Shown: positions 1 to 8,166, numbered from the stretch's first letter. The stretch is DNA of 58,403 nt from JBBRMY01 sp038230595 (GCA_038230595.1 JBBRMY010000004.1:1-58403), one strand, 5' to 3'. The notes: generated by a model from the letters alone, not told the origin. Program-made: numbers and translations.

Positions 1-2239
1 TATGCATCCCTGTTGAAAATAAATTCCATGTACTTCCTGAATTTGTGCTTACATAAACTCCGATATCATTTCCGATATAAATATTTGTTGGATACAACGG
101 ATCACATACAACGGATTCTGTAGGTACATCAGGCAATCCAACAGATATATCAGTCCAGTTCGTACCTGCATTTGTCGATCTAAAAACATGACCGTTTCCA
201 AATCCGCCGTAAGTTACAAAGACTTCGTTTACATTGTTTGGATTTACATTCATATCTATAGGATATTTCTGAGGTAGTCCACCAGTAACATTTGTCCAGT
301 TAAGTCCTGCATTAAATGATCTGTAAATTCCACCGGCAGATGCTCCCGGAATTGTACCGCAGTATAAAGTATCAGTACTTTTATTTGAAACTGCCATCGA
401 AAGAACTTTATTGTTATTAAACGTGGCAGCACCAAAAGGACCTGTCCAGTTGAGTCCACCGTCAGTTGACTTAAAAGCTCCTGTACCTCCGCCATAAATG
501 AAGCTTGAGTTCGATCGGCAGACTACGAAAGGCGCCGAAAAGCAAAAGGCTGATGAACTTCCGCTGCCGGGCATTCCGGATTGACTCCAGTTTTGTCCCC
601 TGTCATCTGAACGGTAAAATGCTCCATAGTAATTTTCTGTATAACAAATATTATCATTTAAGGAATTTACTCCACACCAGAAACCGTCACCCATAAAAAC
701 TTTATAGAATGCATTGTTAGAATTTCCCTGATAAAGCGCGCTTCTATTATCCTGCAAGCCGCCTAAAGCAAAATTTGAATCCTGAAATGAGTTTGCAAAT
801 GAATTATAGAATTGTGAAGTGACCAATCCTCCGTTGCATGAAAAAAATGTTCCGCCAAAATCATTGGAACGATACATGCCGCCATCTGCAAGAGCATAAA
901 TTTTATTAGGATCGAGAGGATTTGAAGCAAAGTAATGCACATCAGAATGAACAAAATTCGAAGGTCCTTCAGGGTCGCCGGGATTTATAACGCCGGTATT
1001 CCCTGCAGACCAGCTGGTCATAGTAGAAAACGAAGTACCACTGTTGATTGATCTTTCAACATTAACTGTTCCTGCAAGTACCTGAGATGAATCATTTGTT
1101 TTCACAAATAATCCATTGTTATACCATCCCTGAATTCCAATAGGAACAGAAGTGCTGCCTACTGTCCAGTTAACTCCTGCATTAGTACTTTTGTACATTC
1201 CGATGTATGAAAGATCGTTTGAAACGCTGGCGTAAATTATTTTAGGATTGTTTTTATAAAGCTCGATCGTAGTTTTTCCTGTCCATGATGCAGGAAGTCC
1301 GCCGGTCAGCTTTATCCAGTTAAGACCTGAATCAGTTGTCTTATAAATTCCTACATTCGGAAGAGGTGAAATATTTGTAAGGTCACCTATTGAAGCATAT
1401 ACAATATTTGTATCGACTGCATCGATCTCCATATCAACAACCATTTTGAAATTCAGGACAAGATTCCAGTTAGCTCCGGCATTTGAAGATTTATAAATAC
1501 CTTCGCTTGTTCCTGCATAAAGTACTGAAGTTTTTTTCGGATTTATAAGAACTTTCCATACTCCTGTCTGGCTCTGATAAGTCCAGTCGAGAGATTTAAC
1601 CCAGGTAGCTCCTGCGTTTGTGCTCTTTAAAATTCCGATACCATACATTCCCCTCGTCAATCTATTATCAAGTCCGTAAAGGGATGACTGGTATCCATAA
1701 TTTTCACCTGTACCTATATATAGATTATTAGGATTGGAAGGGTCGATAGCTACAGTTCCAACAGCTTGAATCGGATATCCGGTTTCTATATAATTCCATG
1801 CATTGGCTCCAAGACCTCCTGTTGTAGATCTCCAAAGTCCGCCAGATGCAGAGCCAACATAGAGCATGCTTGTATCAATCGGATTAACAACCATAGACAG
1901 ACAGCGACCTCCGATATTATTTGGTCCTAATGATCTCCATGGAGCGGGATCTCTTTCTGATGTAGGTGATAGCTGCTGCATTCTGTCTTTTGAATACTGA
2001 TATGCTGCATAAAATTTGTCCTGCGGAATATCAGCATCTGGATATGCCCTCATGTCATTAATAAAATGCATAGATTCATAAGATGCTGATTGACCTGATT
2101 TTTCATTTTCTTCCATTTCCTTCTCAGTTTTGGAAGTGCCAGTAGAATTTAGAAAGCTGATCTTATTTTTTAACGCAAAAACTGATGCACAAATGAAGAC
2201 TATAAATATTACTAAAAAATATTTTCTGGATCTGGTCAT
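1..2239 (-). CDS. Secreted BNR/Asp-box beta-propeller protein (C-terminus beyond window)
   Basis: The frame is open from an ATG at 2237-2239 to the left edge, about 746 codons, so the C-terminus is missing. The N-terminus (MTRSRKYFLVIFIVFICASVFA) is a signal peptide. After an E/K/S-rich linker comes 'WRSLGPNNIGGRC', then many propeller blades with the recurring pattern (S/N)-x-G-x-NW(T/I); the NWT codons near 298, 1168 and 1318 are all in one frame. Proteins of this sortilin/VPS10-like or glycosidase-like propeller type in FCB bacteria are usually exported, and many end in a type IX sorting tail, which cannot be seen here. The specific substrate is unknown. It is a surface or secreted protein by inference. 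Confidence 0.85.
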   Translation of the reverse strand, partial: MTRSRKYFLVIFIVFICASVFALKNKISFLNSTGTSKTEKEMEENEKSGQSASYESMHFINDMRAYPDADIPQDKFYAAYQYSKDRMQQLSPTSERDPAPWRSLGPNNIGGRCLSMVVNPIDTSMLYVGSASGGLWRSTTGGLGANAWNYIETGYPIQAVGTVAIDPSNPNNLYIGTGENYGYQSSLYGLDNRLTRGMYGIGILKSTNAGATWVKSLDWTYQSQTGVWKVLINPKKTSVLYAGTSEGIYKSSNAGANWNLVLNFKMVVDMEIDAVDTNIVYASIGDLTNISPLPNVGIYKTTDSGLNWIKLTGGLPASWTGKTTIELYKNNPKIIYASVSNDLSYIGMYKSTNAGVNWTVGSTSVPIGIQGWYNNGLFVKTNDSSQVLAGTVNVERSINSGTSFSTMTSWSAGNTGVINPGDPEGPSNFVHSDVHYFASNPLDPNKIYALADGGMYRSNDFGGTFFSCNGGLVTSQFYNSFANSFQDSNFALGGLQDNRSALYQGNSNNAFYKVFMGDGFWCGVNSLNDNICYTENYYGAFYRSDDRGQNWSQSGMPGSGSSSAFCFSAPFVVCRSNSSFIYGGGTGAFKSTDGGLNWTGPFGAATFNNNKVLSMAVSNKSTDTLYCGTIPGASAGGIYRSFNAGLNWTNVTGGLPQKYPIDMNVNPNNVNEVFVTYGGFGNGHVFRSTNAGTNWTDISVGLPDVPTESVVCDPLYPTNIYIGNDIGVYVSTNSGSTWNLFSTGMH

Positions 2240-2309
2240 TAGTCTTTTAAATTAAAATAAACCTATTAAAATTTAGTCGTCACTAATAAAAATTACAACT
2301 CATTACAGT

Positions 2310-2678
2310 CTATATCTGAATCTGCTTGAAAGCTTCCATTTGTTCGCGAAGCGAAGTATCTTCATCTGAACTTTTAAGATCATTCTTAACTTTCAAAATA
2401 TTTTATATAACATCTGCAAGAAGGCGGGCTTTACTCAAATTAGATTTTACATACTCCGGAACAGGATTTTGGATATCGGATAATTTCAGGTGGGGATTAA
2501 GAACAGCTACTTCCTTTTTCTTCTTATAGTTTCGAAGAAAACTTAAAGCCTGATTTTTGTTTTTCGTTTTAGTTGAAATCTTTTTTGTAACTCGATTTCC
2601 GTTAATATTGTCGACTATCAAAAGATAGTAATTTCCGCCTTCAGCTCTTTTGTGAAGGTATAGCTTTTCTGTTGACAT
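2310..2678 (-). pseudogene. Tyrosine-recombinase (integrase) remnant beside tRNA-Leu
   Basis: The likely start is the ATG at 2676-2678, preceded by AAAGGAAAATC, a fair ribosome binding site; a longer frame to 2750 exists but adds an unconvincing peptide. The first 91 residues, including 'STKTKNKNQALSFLRNYKKK' and 'EYVKSNLSK', look like the arm/SAM-like N-terminus of phage-type tyrosine integrases. Translation meets TAA at 2403-2405. Codons continue sensibly in the same frame (ILKVKNDLKSSDEDTSLREQ...) to TAG at 2310. No catalytic R-H-R-Y domain is present, so this reads as an internally deleted integrase with an in-frame stop. Its position just 3' of a tRNA gene fits a decayed integrated element. 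Family assignment is by pattern only. Confidence 0.5.
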
Positions 2679-2718
2679 GATTTTCCTTTCGGAAGGAAAG
2701 CAGGTATATCTTAAAAGT

Positions 2719-2751
2719 GGTAAACAAAATGGTAAACAAATGGTAAACAAA
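2719..2751. repeat. Three direct copies of GGTAAACAAA
   Basis: The ten-base word GGTAAACAAA occurs at 2719-2728, 2731-2740 and 2742-2751, spaced 12 and 11 bp. It lies between the integrase remnant start and the tRNA-Leu terminator. This is where recombinase arm sites, or a regulator of the integrase, would be expected, but the function is inferred only from position. Confidence 0.6.
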
Positions 2752-2800
2752 AGCTATGCTTACCTCAGTATTAGCAAAGAGACCACTCTAAGTCTCTAAA

Positions 2801-2847
2801 ACAAAAAACCCTTCTATTATGTACTTAATATACATTTAGAAGGGTTT
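2801..2847 (-). terminator. Intrinsic terminator of tRNA-Leu
   Basis: An 11-bp perfect stem (AAACCCTTCTA at 2806-2816 against TAGAAGGGTTT at 2837-2847) is followed on the minus strand by a run of T. It sits immediately 3' of the tRNA, so it should end that transcript. Confidence 0.75.
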
Positions 2848-2852
2848 ATCAG

Positions 2853-2938
2853 TGCCCAGGATCGGAATCGAACCGATACTGCCTCTTAAGGCAACAGGAT
2901 TTTAAGTCCTGCGCGTCTACCAGTTCCGCCACCTGGGC
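2853..2938 (-). tRNA. tRNA-Leu (anticodon UAA)
   Basis: The minus strand folds as a class II tRNA. The acceptor stem is GCCCAGG/CCTGGGC with discriminator A at 2853. The anticodon stem is CAGGA/TCCTG with a CTTAAAA loop, giving anticodon TAA. There is a long variable arm (TTGCCTTAAGAGGCA) and the T-loop GTTCGATTC. The 3' CCA is not encoded. The long variable arm together with the anticodon identifies it as leucine. Confidence 0.97.
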
Positions 2939-3105
2939 TGAAAAACAATAAGATCAGGTAGAAAATCTTATTTCAGAACTATAAAATATTAATTATCTGC
3001 TTCAAAATAAATGTTAAAATCAAATTTGATAGTATATTTTAAAAATTATTCATATCTTTTACCTCACTCAAACATTTGCAGTAAAAAGTTAACTGTATCA
3101 TTACT

Positions 3106-3333
3106 ATGCTCATAAAAAATGTAATAGCTAATTTTCATACTGAAGGTGTTGATGTAATTACTTTTGTTACGCCCAAGCTGGGGGAAGTGAATGTTATAAA
3201 CACGGAGAATGTCAGCAATAAATTCACATCACTGAAAGGGTTTTGCCTTTTCAACTGTAAGACCGATAAAGACTCGGAATATATACTAAGCTTTGATTGT
3301 GACAAGATGATGTGGGCTATATATGAAGAATAA
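3106..3333 (+). CDS. Small hypothetical protein (75 aa)
   Basis: A 75-codon frame reads MLIKNVIANFHTEGVDVITF... to a TAA, without signal peptide or membrane segment. It is a mixed alternating sequence that could form a small beta-sheet domain, and contains two cysteines (FCLFNCK). A strong rho-independent terminator in the same orientation lies 70 bp downstream, which favours this strand over the overlapping minus-strand frame. I do not recognise a family. No good Shine-Dalgarno is visible, which is common in this genome. Confidence 0.5.
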   Translation: MLIKNVIANFHTEGVDVITFVTPKLGEVNVINTENVSNKFTSLKGFCLFNCKTDKDSEYILSFDCDKMMWAIYEE

Positions 3334-3402
3334 TTTAAAATAGATCTATTGGATTGACTGTTCGTGCAAGTCAAAATTAACAGCAATGAATGTGTTTAAG
3401 GC

Positions 3403-3436
3403 AACCTGACAGGAAAAAGAACCTGTCAGGTTTTTT
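3403..3436 (+). terminator. Intrinsic terminator
   Basis: AACCTGACAGG (3403-3413) pairs perfectly with CCTGTCAGGTT (3422-3432), with a short A-rich loop and TTTTTTATTT after it on the plus strand. It probably ends the 75-aa gene transcript. The minus-strand side has no U-run. Confidence 0.85.
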
Positions 3437-3448
3437 ATTTCGCTTATT

Positions 3449-4099
3449 TTATCCGGGTAAAGATTCCGGAGTTGGTTTTTCTTCTACAGGGACTTCAATG
3501 GTATCGTCCTGCTCGGGCGCATATTCAAGGGCATCATAAAACTTCTGTGCATATCCTGCTATCAAAACTTTTTTATCAGTTCCGTTTATAATTTTTCTTG
3601 CGCCTTCCCAATCCATTTTTTTTTCATTGAGAAAAGTAGAAAACTTCATCCCTGTAAATATTCCTTTATACATTCCTTCGAACATTATCTTTACTGAAAT
3701 ATCCGGATCAAGAGCAAGTTCAGGATGTCCGATAAGATCTTTATCAATAACTTCTCCCATATTCTGATAATTAAAATTATGAGTAAGCTGTACCAGTCCC
3801 CTTCCTTCATACGTCTTATTGCCAGCAGGAAAAATTGTTTTAAAAGCAGACTTTCCCTGATAATATTTTTTTAAAGCATTAACCCTTCCGGTCTTGATCC
3901 AATATCCTTCGACAACAGGCGCATAAGTTTCGTTAGTTTCGTGCTTTACAGTTGCCAGAGCATAAGCCAGCCATTTCAATGATATCAAATAATCCTTTTC
4001 ATCAAAGTAGTCTATTATCCTTTCAATGTTATCGATTACAGGCTGAGTTTTTTTGAATGGAAAGCTGCTCCAAAAGAATACTTTATCAACTACGCTCAT
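3449..4099 (-). CDS. GH19-like lysozyme/chitinase (endolysin-type)
   Basis: The 216-aa protein resembles the chitinase class I/GH19-like muramidases found as phage lysins and lone bacterial genes. Visible features are the catalytic-type H53-E54 in 'VKHETNETY', the core motif YEGRGLVQLT at 97-106, 'GHPELALDPD' at 124-133, and 'ARKIINGTD' before an alpha-helical end. It would cleave peptidoglycan or chitin beta-1,4 links. There is no signal peptide or holin neighbour, so how it reaches the wall is unclear. The last about 20 residues are acidic and proline-rich. It stands alone between a terminator and a divergent small gene. The lysozyme-like fold is fairly sure; the substrate is not. Confidence 0.8.
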   Translation of the reverse strand: MSVVDKVFFWSSFPFKKTQPVIDNIERIIDYFDEKDYLISLKWLAYALATVKHETNETYAPVVEGYWIKTGRVNALKKYYQGKSAFKTIFPAGNKTYEGRGLVQLTHNFNYQNMGEVIDKDLIGHPELALDPDISVKIMFEGMYKGIFTGMKFSTFLNEKKMDWEGARKIINGTDKKVLIAGYAQKFYDALEYAPEQDDTIEVPVEEKPTPESLPG

Positions 4100-4252
4100 A
4101 AGAAGAATTAGGTTAAAAATAATTTAAATATAAATATATAATATTTCAATATCATATTATTCTAAAATTTTTCTCTAAAAGTAAATTAAAAAAAAATACA
4201 AAAAAAGAAACTTTTAGCAGGTGAATTTAATTTTACAATGAAATAGGATACT

Positions 4253-4621
4253 ATGTATTATCAAACCGAAATTTCGAACCCCGCTGCCAGATTTAAGAAC
4301 CTGGAACTGCTGCACACTAATCTACATGGAAAAGCTTATAATTATTATATGGGATCCAGAGATCCAAATACTCTGATACTTATAAATGACGGCTTGTTAA
4401 AGATCCATTCACGCCCTTTCCTTGTTATAAATTATTTTGATGACAGAAGTGCTGCTGCAAACTATCTCAATTCATTCAATAATCCTGAGAGTGACCGGGG
4501 AGAAGATGGCGAATTTATTTTAAAGCATTTCATTGCTACAATGAAATATATTCCCGGCGGTCACAAAGCTCTCTTCATGAATAATGCAGGCTCCTGGCTA
4601 AAGATAAAAGATTATAAATAA
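4253..4621 (+). CDS. Hypothetical protein (122 aa)
   Basis: An ATG-initiated 122-codon frame encodes a soluble mixed alpha/beta protein (MYYQTEISNPAARFKNLELL...). It has a repeated aromatic character and ends in LKIKDYK. There is no signal peptide, membrane segment or recognised motif. A long perfect hairpin overlaps its stop codon, consistent with a single-gene transcript. It is divergent from the lysozyme gene across a 150-bp very A+T-rich gap that must carry both promoters. No function can be assigned. Confidence 0.65.
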   Translation: MYYQTEISNPAARFKNLELLHTNLHGKAYNYYMGSRDPNTLILINDGLLKIHSRPFLVINYFDDRSAAANYLNSFNNPESDRGEDGEFILKHFIATMKYIPGGHKALFMNNAGSWLKIKDYK

Positions 4622-4638
4622 TCTTTTATCTTTCATTT
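4600..4638 (+). terminator. Terminator hairpin overlapping a stop codon
   Basis: A 16-bp perfect inverted repeat (4600-4615 and 4618-4633, two-base loop) spans the TAA of the 122-aa gene and is followed by CATTTTTCC. It is A+T-rich, but the length and following T-run support termination. Confidence 0.6.
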
Positions 4639-4708
4639 TTCCTTCGAAATAATAATATCTCATCATTCAACCCACTTTAAATAAGACCTTTTTATGTATA
4701 GAATGTCT

Positions 4709-4919
4709 GAATTTATCTCTGTCAAAACCTTATTATTAAATTAAATCAATTCGCATTTACCTCTATACGGTAAATTTTTCTGCATATTTACATCTTTTCG
4801 AAACCATATAATTAATATCATCTTTAGTTTGCAATCTTGATAAATTCTCTATAAGTTAAGACTGAATTCATTTATAAACTAAAATGACAAAAATGAAAAA
4901 TTCAGACAGAGATAAATTC
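4709..4919. repeat. 15-bp inverted repeat enclosing 180 bp
   Basis: GAATTTATCTCTGTC at 4709-4723 is exactly the reverse complement of 4905-4919. A second short pair (GTCTGAA/TTCAGAC) overlaps the same places. The right arm lies inside the 35-codon ORF at 4884. It could be the ends of a small non-autonomous element or a long-range RNA stem; no target duplication was found. Confidence 0.5.
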
Positions 4920-4991
4920 CGCGATCTGCCTTTGGCACGAATTGTGTTATCTGTATTGGTAACAAATCAAACTAAATTTAAAAAACAATGA
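4884..4991 (+). CDS. Tiny ORF, 35 aa, coupled to the next one
   Basis: The ORF starts ATGACAAAAATG and encodes a charged N-terminal half followed by a short hydrophobic stretch (LARIVLSVLVTN). Its stop codon overlaps the next start as ATGA (4988-4991), an arrangement typical of translational coupling. There is no clear ribosome binding site and no recognised family. It may be a real small peptide or chance; the ATGA overlap is the main support. Confidence 0.3.
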   Translation: MTKMKNSDRDKFRDLPLARIVLSVLVTNQTKFKKQ

Positions 4992-5107
4992 GCGACAAGA
5001 TCGGAAACTATCTTATTAAAGGCGTAGTAATAATTTTCAGTTCGGTTATATTATATGAAGTTGTTAACGAGGGAACAAAAATGATAAGAGCAATATTTGA
5101 AATATGA
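4988..5107 (+). CDS. Tiny single-span membrane ORF, 39 aa
   Basis: This 39-codon frame begins in the ATGA overlap with the preceding ORF. It encodes MSDKIGNYLIKGVVIIFSSV followed by ILYEVVNEGTKMIRAIFEI, that is one probable transmembrane helix at about residues 9-24 with a short charged tail. Size and layout resemble small membrane peptides, including type I toxins, but no antisense RNA or family match can be shown. Confidence 0.35.
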   Translation: MSDKIGNYLIKGVVIIFSSVILYEVVNEGTKMIRAIFEI

Positions 5108-5194
5108 GCTGGAAAAATGGTTTTTTATTGCTATCCAAAAGAAATTATGAGATTTTTACAGACCCTGTGTGTTGTACTTTCCCCTCAAATATCA

Positions 5195-5236
5195 GGCAGC
5201 TATGTTAGTTTTGAATCAGAAATAACATAGCTTGCC
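5195..5236. repeat. Hairpin (inverted repeat with one-base bulge)
   Basis: GGCAGCTATGTTA (5195-5207) pairs with TAACATAGCTTGCC (5223-5236) apart from one bulged base. CTTTT follows on the plus strand. It lies downstream of the tiny ORFs and upstream of the 5414 gene, and could be a weak terminator or a leader structure. Confidence 0.45.
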
Positions 5237-5413
5237 CTTTTAAAATCGTAGTTCTTCAACTTAGTTTTATCTTACCTTAGCACAACTGTCTAAAGTTCTA
5301 ATCTTTAATAATACATATATTATTTACACTTCTTAAGGTATTTTTACGAAAGATACAGCTCGTGAAAAATACTTCTAAAATTTTATTATATTCCGGAGCA
5401 TTATTTATTTTTT

Positions 5414-5842
5414 TTGCGCTTTTCAGCGGTAGCCTTGGTAAATTTATTTTTGACGGGCTTTAATAATGCCACTGAAAAATATATTGTAAAGCGTTCATCA
5501 ATTGATTCTATTGATGCAAAAATTGATAACTCACTTTATCTTGTAAAGCAGCTGGAACTAAAAATTGAAAAGCTGAAAACTTTTTTTTCATCTGATAAGC
5601 CCGATGAATCGAATTACCGGAGGACAGAAAATCATATTGTAAGAACTTCCGTATATGATACTATAAGCTCAGTCTTCAGAATAATTTTTATAATGATATT
5701 TTATTTTATCGGAATATTTCTTTTACTGACAGGAGTAATTTTTAAGCTAATGACCAGAAATGCTTCATTGAAAAAAAGGATCGAAAACCTGGAGCATGCA
5801 GTTTTCCGTAAGGATATATTAACTTCAGGATATGCAGACTAA
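5414..5842 (+). CDS. Membrane protein with coiled coil; probable frameshift near N-terminus
   Basis: The open frame begins at a TTG and encodes 142 aa: a hydrophobic N-terminus, a charged heptad-like region (about 30-60), a strong transmembrane helix (about 85-108, IIFIMIFYFIGIFLLLTGVI) and a second basic helical stretch. A more natural start lies in another frame: GTG at 5362 gives VKNTSKILLYSGALFIFF... for 33 codons to TAA at 5461. One base less in GACGGGC at 5452-5458 would join it to ...NNATEKYIVKR. The gene overlaps tsaC by 11 bp, so the four genes 5362-9816 look like one operon. No family was recognised. Confidence 0.55.
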   Translation: MRFSAVALVNLFLTGFNNATEKYIVKRSSIDSIDAKIDNSLYLVKQLELKIEKLKTFFSSDKPDESNYRRTENHIVRTSVYDTISSVFRIIFIMIFYFIGIFLLLTGVIFKLMTRNASLKKRIENLEHAVFRKDILTSGYAD

Positions 5843-6845
5843 AATAATTACTGATGTAAGACTGGCTGCAATTGATATCTCTATCGGAAAAGTTGTTGCA
5901 CTTCCGACAGAAACCGTATACGGTTTAGGTGCTGATGCTCTGGATGAAAAGGCAGTTCTAAAGATCTATGAAACAAAGGATCGGCCGCATTTTAATCCAC
6001 TGATCGTTCATATATTGTCAGAGAACGAAGCTAAGGATTATGCAGAATTTATACCTGAAAAAGCTTACAAGCTTATGACAAAATTCTCACCCGGTCCATT
6101 AACATATCTTCTGAAAAAAAAAAGGGGGGGCAGCAGAACTATTCCTGATATTGTAACTTCAGGCTTGGACAGCATTGCTTTACGAATTCCCTCTCATTCC
6201 TTATTCCGTGAACTCTTGAAAATAACCGGGCTGCCGATTTGCGCACCATCTGCAAACAGGTCAGGAAGAATTTCACCTGTAACTGCTGAAGATGTTCTTA
6301 AAGAACTTGAAGGAAAGATCAGATATATTCTTGATGGAGACAAGAGCACAATAGGTATAGAATCAACTATAATAAGCTTTCTCGATCCAAAGCCGGTAAT
6401 TGTAAGGCCGGGTTCGATAACGAAAGAACAGATATCAGAAACTTTGGGAGAAAAAATAGATTATGCAGATAAACAAAATTCAGATCCTTTAGCTCCGGGC
6501 ATGATGAAAAATCATTACGCTCCTTCAAAAAAACTTTATTTAGTAACAGATGAAATATCTGAACAGGATGTTGAGAAAGAGATTTCAAAAATAAATTTTC
6601 TAATAGATGCAGATAATAATTCGAAACCAGGTTATCTTTCTTTTTTAAAATATGTCAGTTTAAATGATGCTGCGCTGAACTTATTCTCTGAATTGCGTAA
6701 ACTGGATGAATCTGACTGTGATCACATTATAGCTGCAAAAGTAAAAAACGAAGGCATCGGCTTTGCTATCAACGACAGACTGACAAGAGCTGCGCATGCA
6801 TATTTAAAAAAAGATAATGGGAAGTGGAAAGAGATTTCAAAATAA
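5832..6845 (+). CDS. tsaC: Threonylcarbamoyl-AMP synthase (TsaC/Sua5 long form)
   Basis: This enzyme makes L-threonylcarbamoyl-AMP from threonine, bicarbonate and ATP, the first step of the universal tRNA t6A37 modification. The YrdC-like catalytic domain fills about the first 200 residues, with 'LPTETVYGLGADAL', the basic 'KDRPHFNPLIVH' motif, 'PICAPSANRSG' and 'STIISF'. The C-terminal Sua5 domain follows, announced by 'APGMMKNHYAPSKK'. At 337 aa it is the usual two-domain Sua5 length. It is cytoplasmic. The start overlaps the previous gene by 11 bp, and its stop abuts the next ATG directly, so it is translated within an operon of envelope-type genes. Confidence 0.95.
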   Translation: MQTKIITDVRLAAIDISIGKVVALPTETVYGLGADALDEKAVLKIYETKDRPHFNPLIVHILSENEAKDYAEFIPEKAYKLMTKFSPGPLTYLLKKKRGGSRTIPDIVTSGLDSIALRIPSHSLFRELLKITGLPICAPSANRSGRISPVTAEDVLKELEGKIRYILDGDKSTIGIESTIISFLDPKPVIVRPGSITKEQISETLGEKIDYADKQNSDPLAPGMMKNHYAPSKKLYLVTDEISEQDVEKEISKINFLIDADNNSKPGYLSFLKYVSLNDAALNLFSELRKLDESDCDHIIAAKVKNEGIGFAINDRLTRAAHAYLKKDNGKWKEISK

Positions 6846-8156
6846 ATGAGTAAGAACAACGACATAATTGATATATCGTTTGATGAAGACAAGCCTCAGA
6901 AAAATGTTATAGATCTGAATATTGAACCTGAGAATTCCGATTCACTTGATATAAATGTTAATGCTGAAAAAGGGGCTGTAAGAAATTTCATAAATGAAAT
7001 TAAAGAGCCTGAAAAGCATGCTATAACAAATGAAGATATCATTGAATCACAGTTAAACTCATACTACAGAGGCAATCCGGCACTAACAGGAAAATATAAT
7101 TCTGACATGGAATATCCGGAGGGCATTGGAGTTTCATTCAGAAAGAAATTCATAACACTTTTAAAAGATGAATTCCTGAACTGCATGCTTGAGAATAATA
7201 AATATATAGCTGCGGCATCAAGACACGGAAACATTTATTTCATTGACAGATTTACCGGTTCAATTAAAAGTAAGATCTCCCCGGCTAATTCGGTATTTGA
7301 AAAGACAGGAACGGTTATCAGAAACACTTTTTACATTAATTCAGTAAAGTCCATTTACGAGATCAAAACTTCAGGAGAGTCAACGGATAACTTTACATCG
7401 AATGAAATTTATACTTCTTCAGCAGACTCATTTATCTGGAGCAACCTGACCGCAAAAGGGGATGAAATATTTTTTCTTACATATTCACCCTCTACCGGAA
7501 ATGCTTCTATTAATTCACTTAATATCTCCGATTACTCATATTGCGAATATGAATTTAAAGTTGAAAAGGAGCTTTCGGATTCTATGTGCATGGCAGGAGA
7601 TCAATTTTTCTTTTTTTATGATAACAAGCTTGTAAAGTATAGCTCAACTTCAACCACTGAAGAAACCGAGATATTTTTAAAGCCGAATTTTTCCTCTCCT
7701 GTTATAAATCTGAACTACAGACTGTATGCGTTAAACGAATTAAATGAAATATTTTATTTTGACCTGAGTGAAAAAAATTCTGTGTGGAAGTTTACCGGTA
7801 TAAGAGCAGAGCATATCACATCTTTTATAGGGGCTGATGACAATATTTTTGTCGGCATGCTTACCGGCTGGAAAGCTTTTAAATCTTCGGGCTCAGAGTT
7901 CTTTTCATTCGAAGAAGATTCAGAAATAAAAATGGAGTGCCTTTCAAACAGCCTTCTTGCTGCTTCAAAAGGAAACAAAATTATATTTTATAATCTGAAA
8001 AGATTCACTGAAGCCGAAGGATATATTGCGGGAACAGGCAGTCACGAAACAGGGGAAATAAAAAATGCTGTTATTTCGTTTGATAATATTTATATAATTA
8101 CTTCTAAAGGTACACTTGAATGCTACTCTTCTGACAATCTAAATATTCATATTTAA
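6846..8156 (+). CDS. Cytoplasmic PQQ/WD-like beta-propeller protein
   Basis: The 436-aa protein starts at the base after the tsaC stop. Residues 1-75 are acidic and probably disordered (DIIDISFDEDKPQKN...). From about 95 onward, recurrent blades of the type 'NKYIAAASRHGNIYFIDRFT' and 'KGTLECYSSDN' suggest a PQQ- or quinoprotein-like propeller of six to seven blades. There is no signal peptide, so the propeller should face the cytoplasm. The 10-bp gap to the von Willebrand A gene suggests co-expression, perhaps as partner scaffold. No enzymatic residues are recognisable; family assignment is by blade pattern only. Confidence 0.65.
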   Translation: MSKNNDIIDISFDEDKPQKNVIDLNIEPENSDSLDINVNAEKGAVRNFINEIKEPEKHAITNEDIIESQLNSYYRGNPALTGKYNSDMEYPEGIGVSFRKKFITLLKDEFLNCMLENNKYIAAASRHGNIYFIDRFTGSIKSKISPANSVFEKTGTVIRNTFYINSVKSIYEIKTSGESTDNFTSNEIYTSSADSFIWSNLTAKGDEIFFLTYSPSTGNASINSLNISDYSYCEYEFKVEKELSDSMCMAGDQFFFFYDNKLVKYSSTSTTEETEIFLKPNFSSPVINLNYRLYALNELNEIFYFDLSEKNSVWKFTGIRAEHITSFIGADDNIFVGMLTGWKAFKSSGSEFFSFEEDSEIKMECLSNSLLAASKGNKIIFYNLKRFTEAEGYIAGTGSHETGEIKNAVISFDNIYIITSKGTLECYSSDNLNIHI

Positions 8157-8166
8157 AAAAGCCCTA

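Noticed and set aside
3135..3386. Minus-strand 83-aa frame opposite the 75-aa gene
   Set aside because: It is the shadow of the plus-strand frame, has unnatural composition, and the downstream terminator is oriented for the plus strand.
2310..4099. Prophage made of integrase and lysozyme
   Set aside because: Only a broken integrase and one lysin-like gene are present; there are no structural, replication or regulatory phage genes.
5148..5231. 27-codon ORF over the 5195-5236 hairpin
   Set aside because: No ribosome binding site, odd composition and overlap with a palindrome suggest chance.
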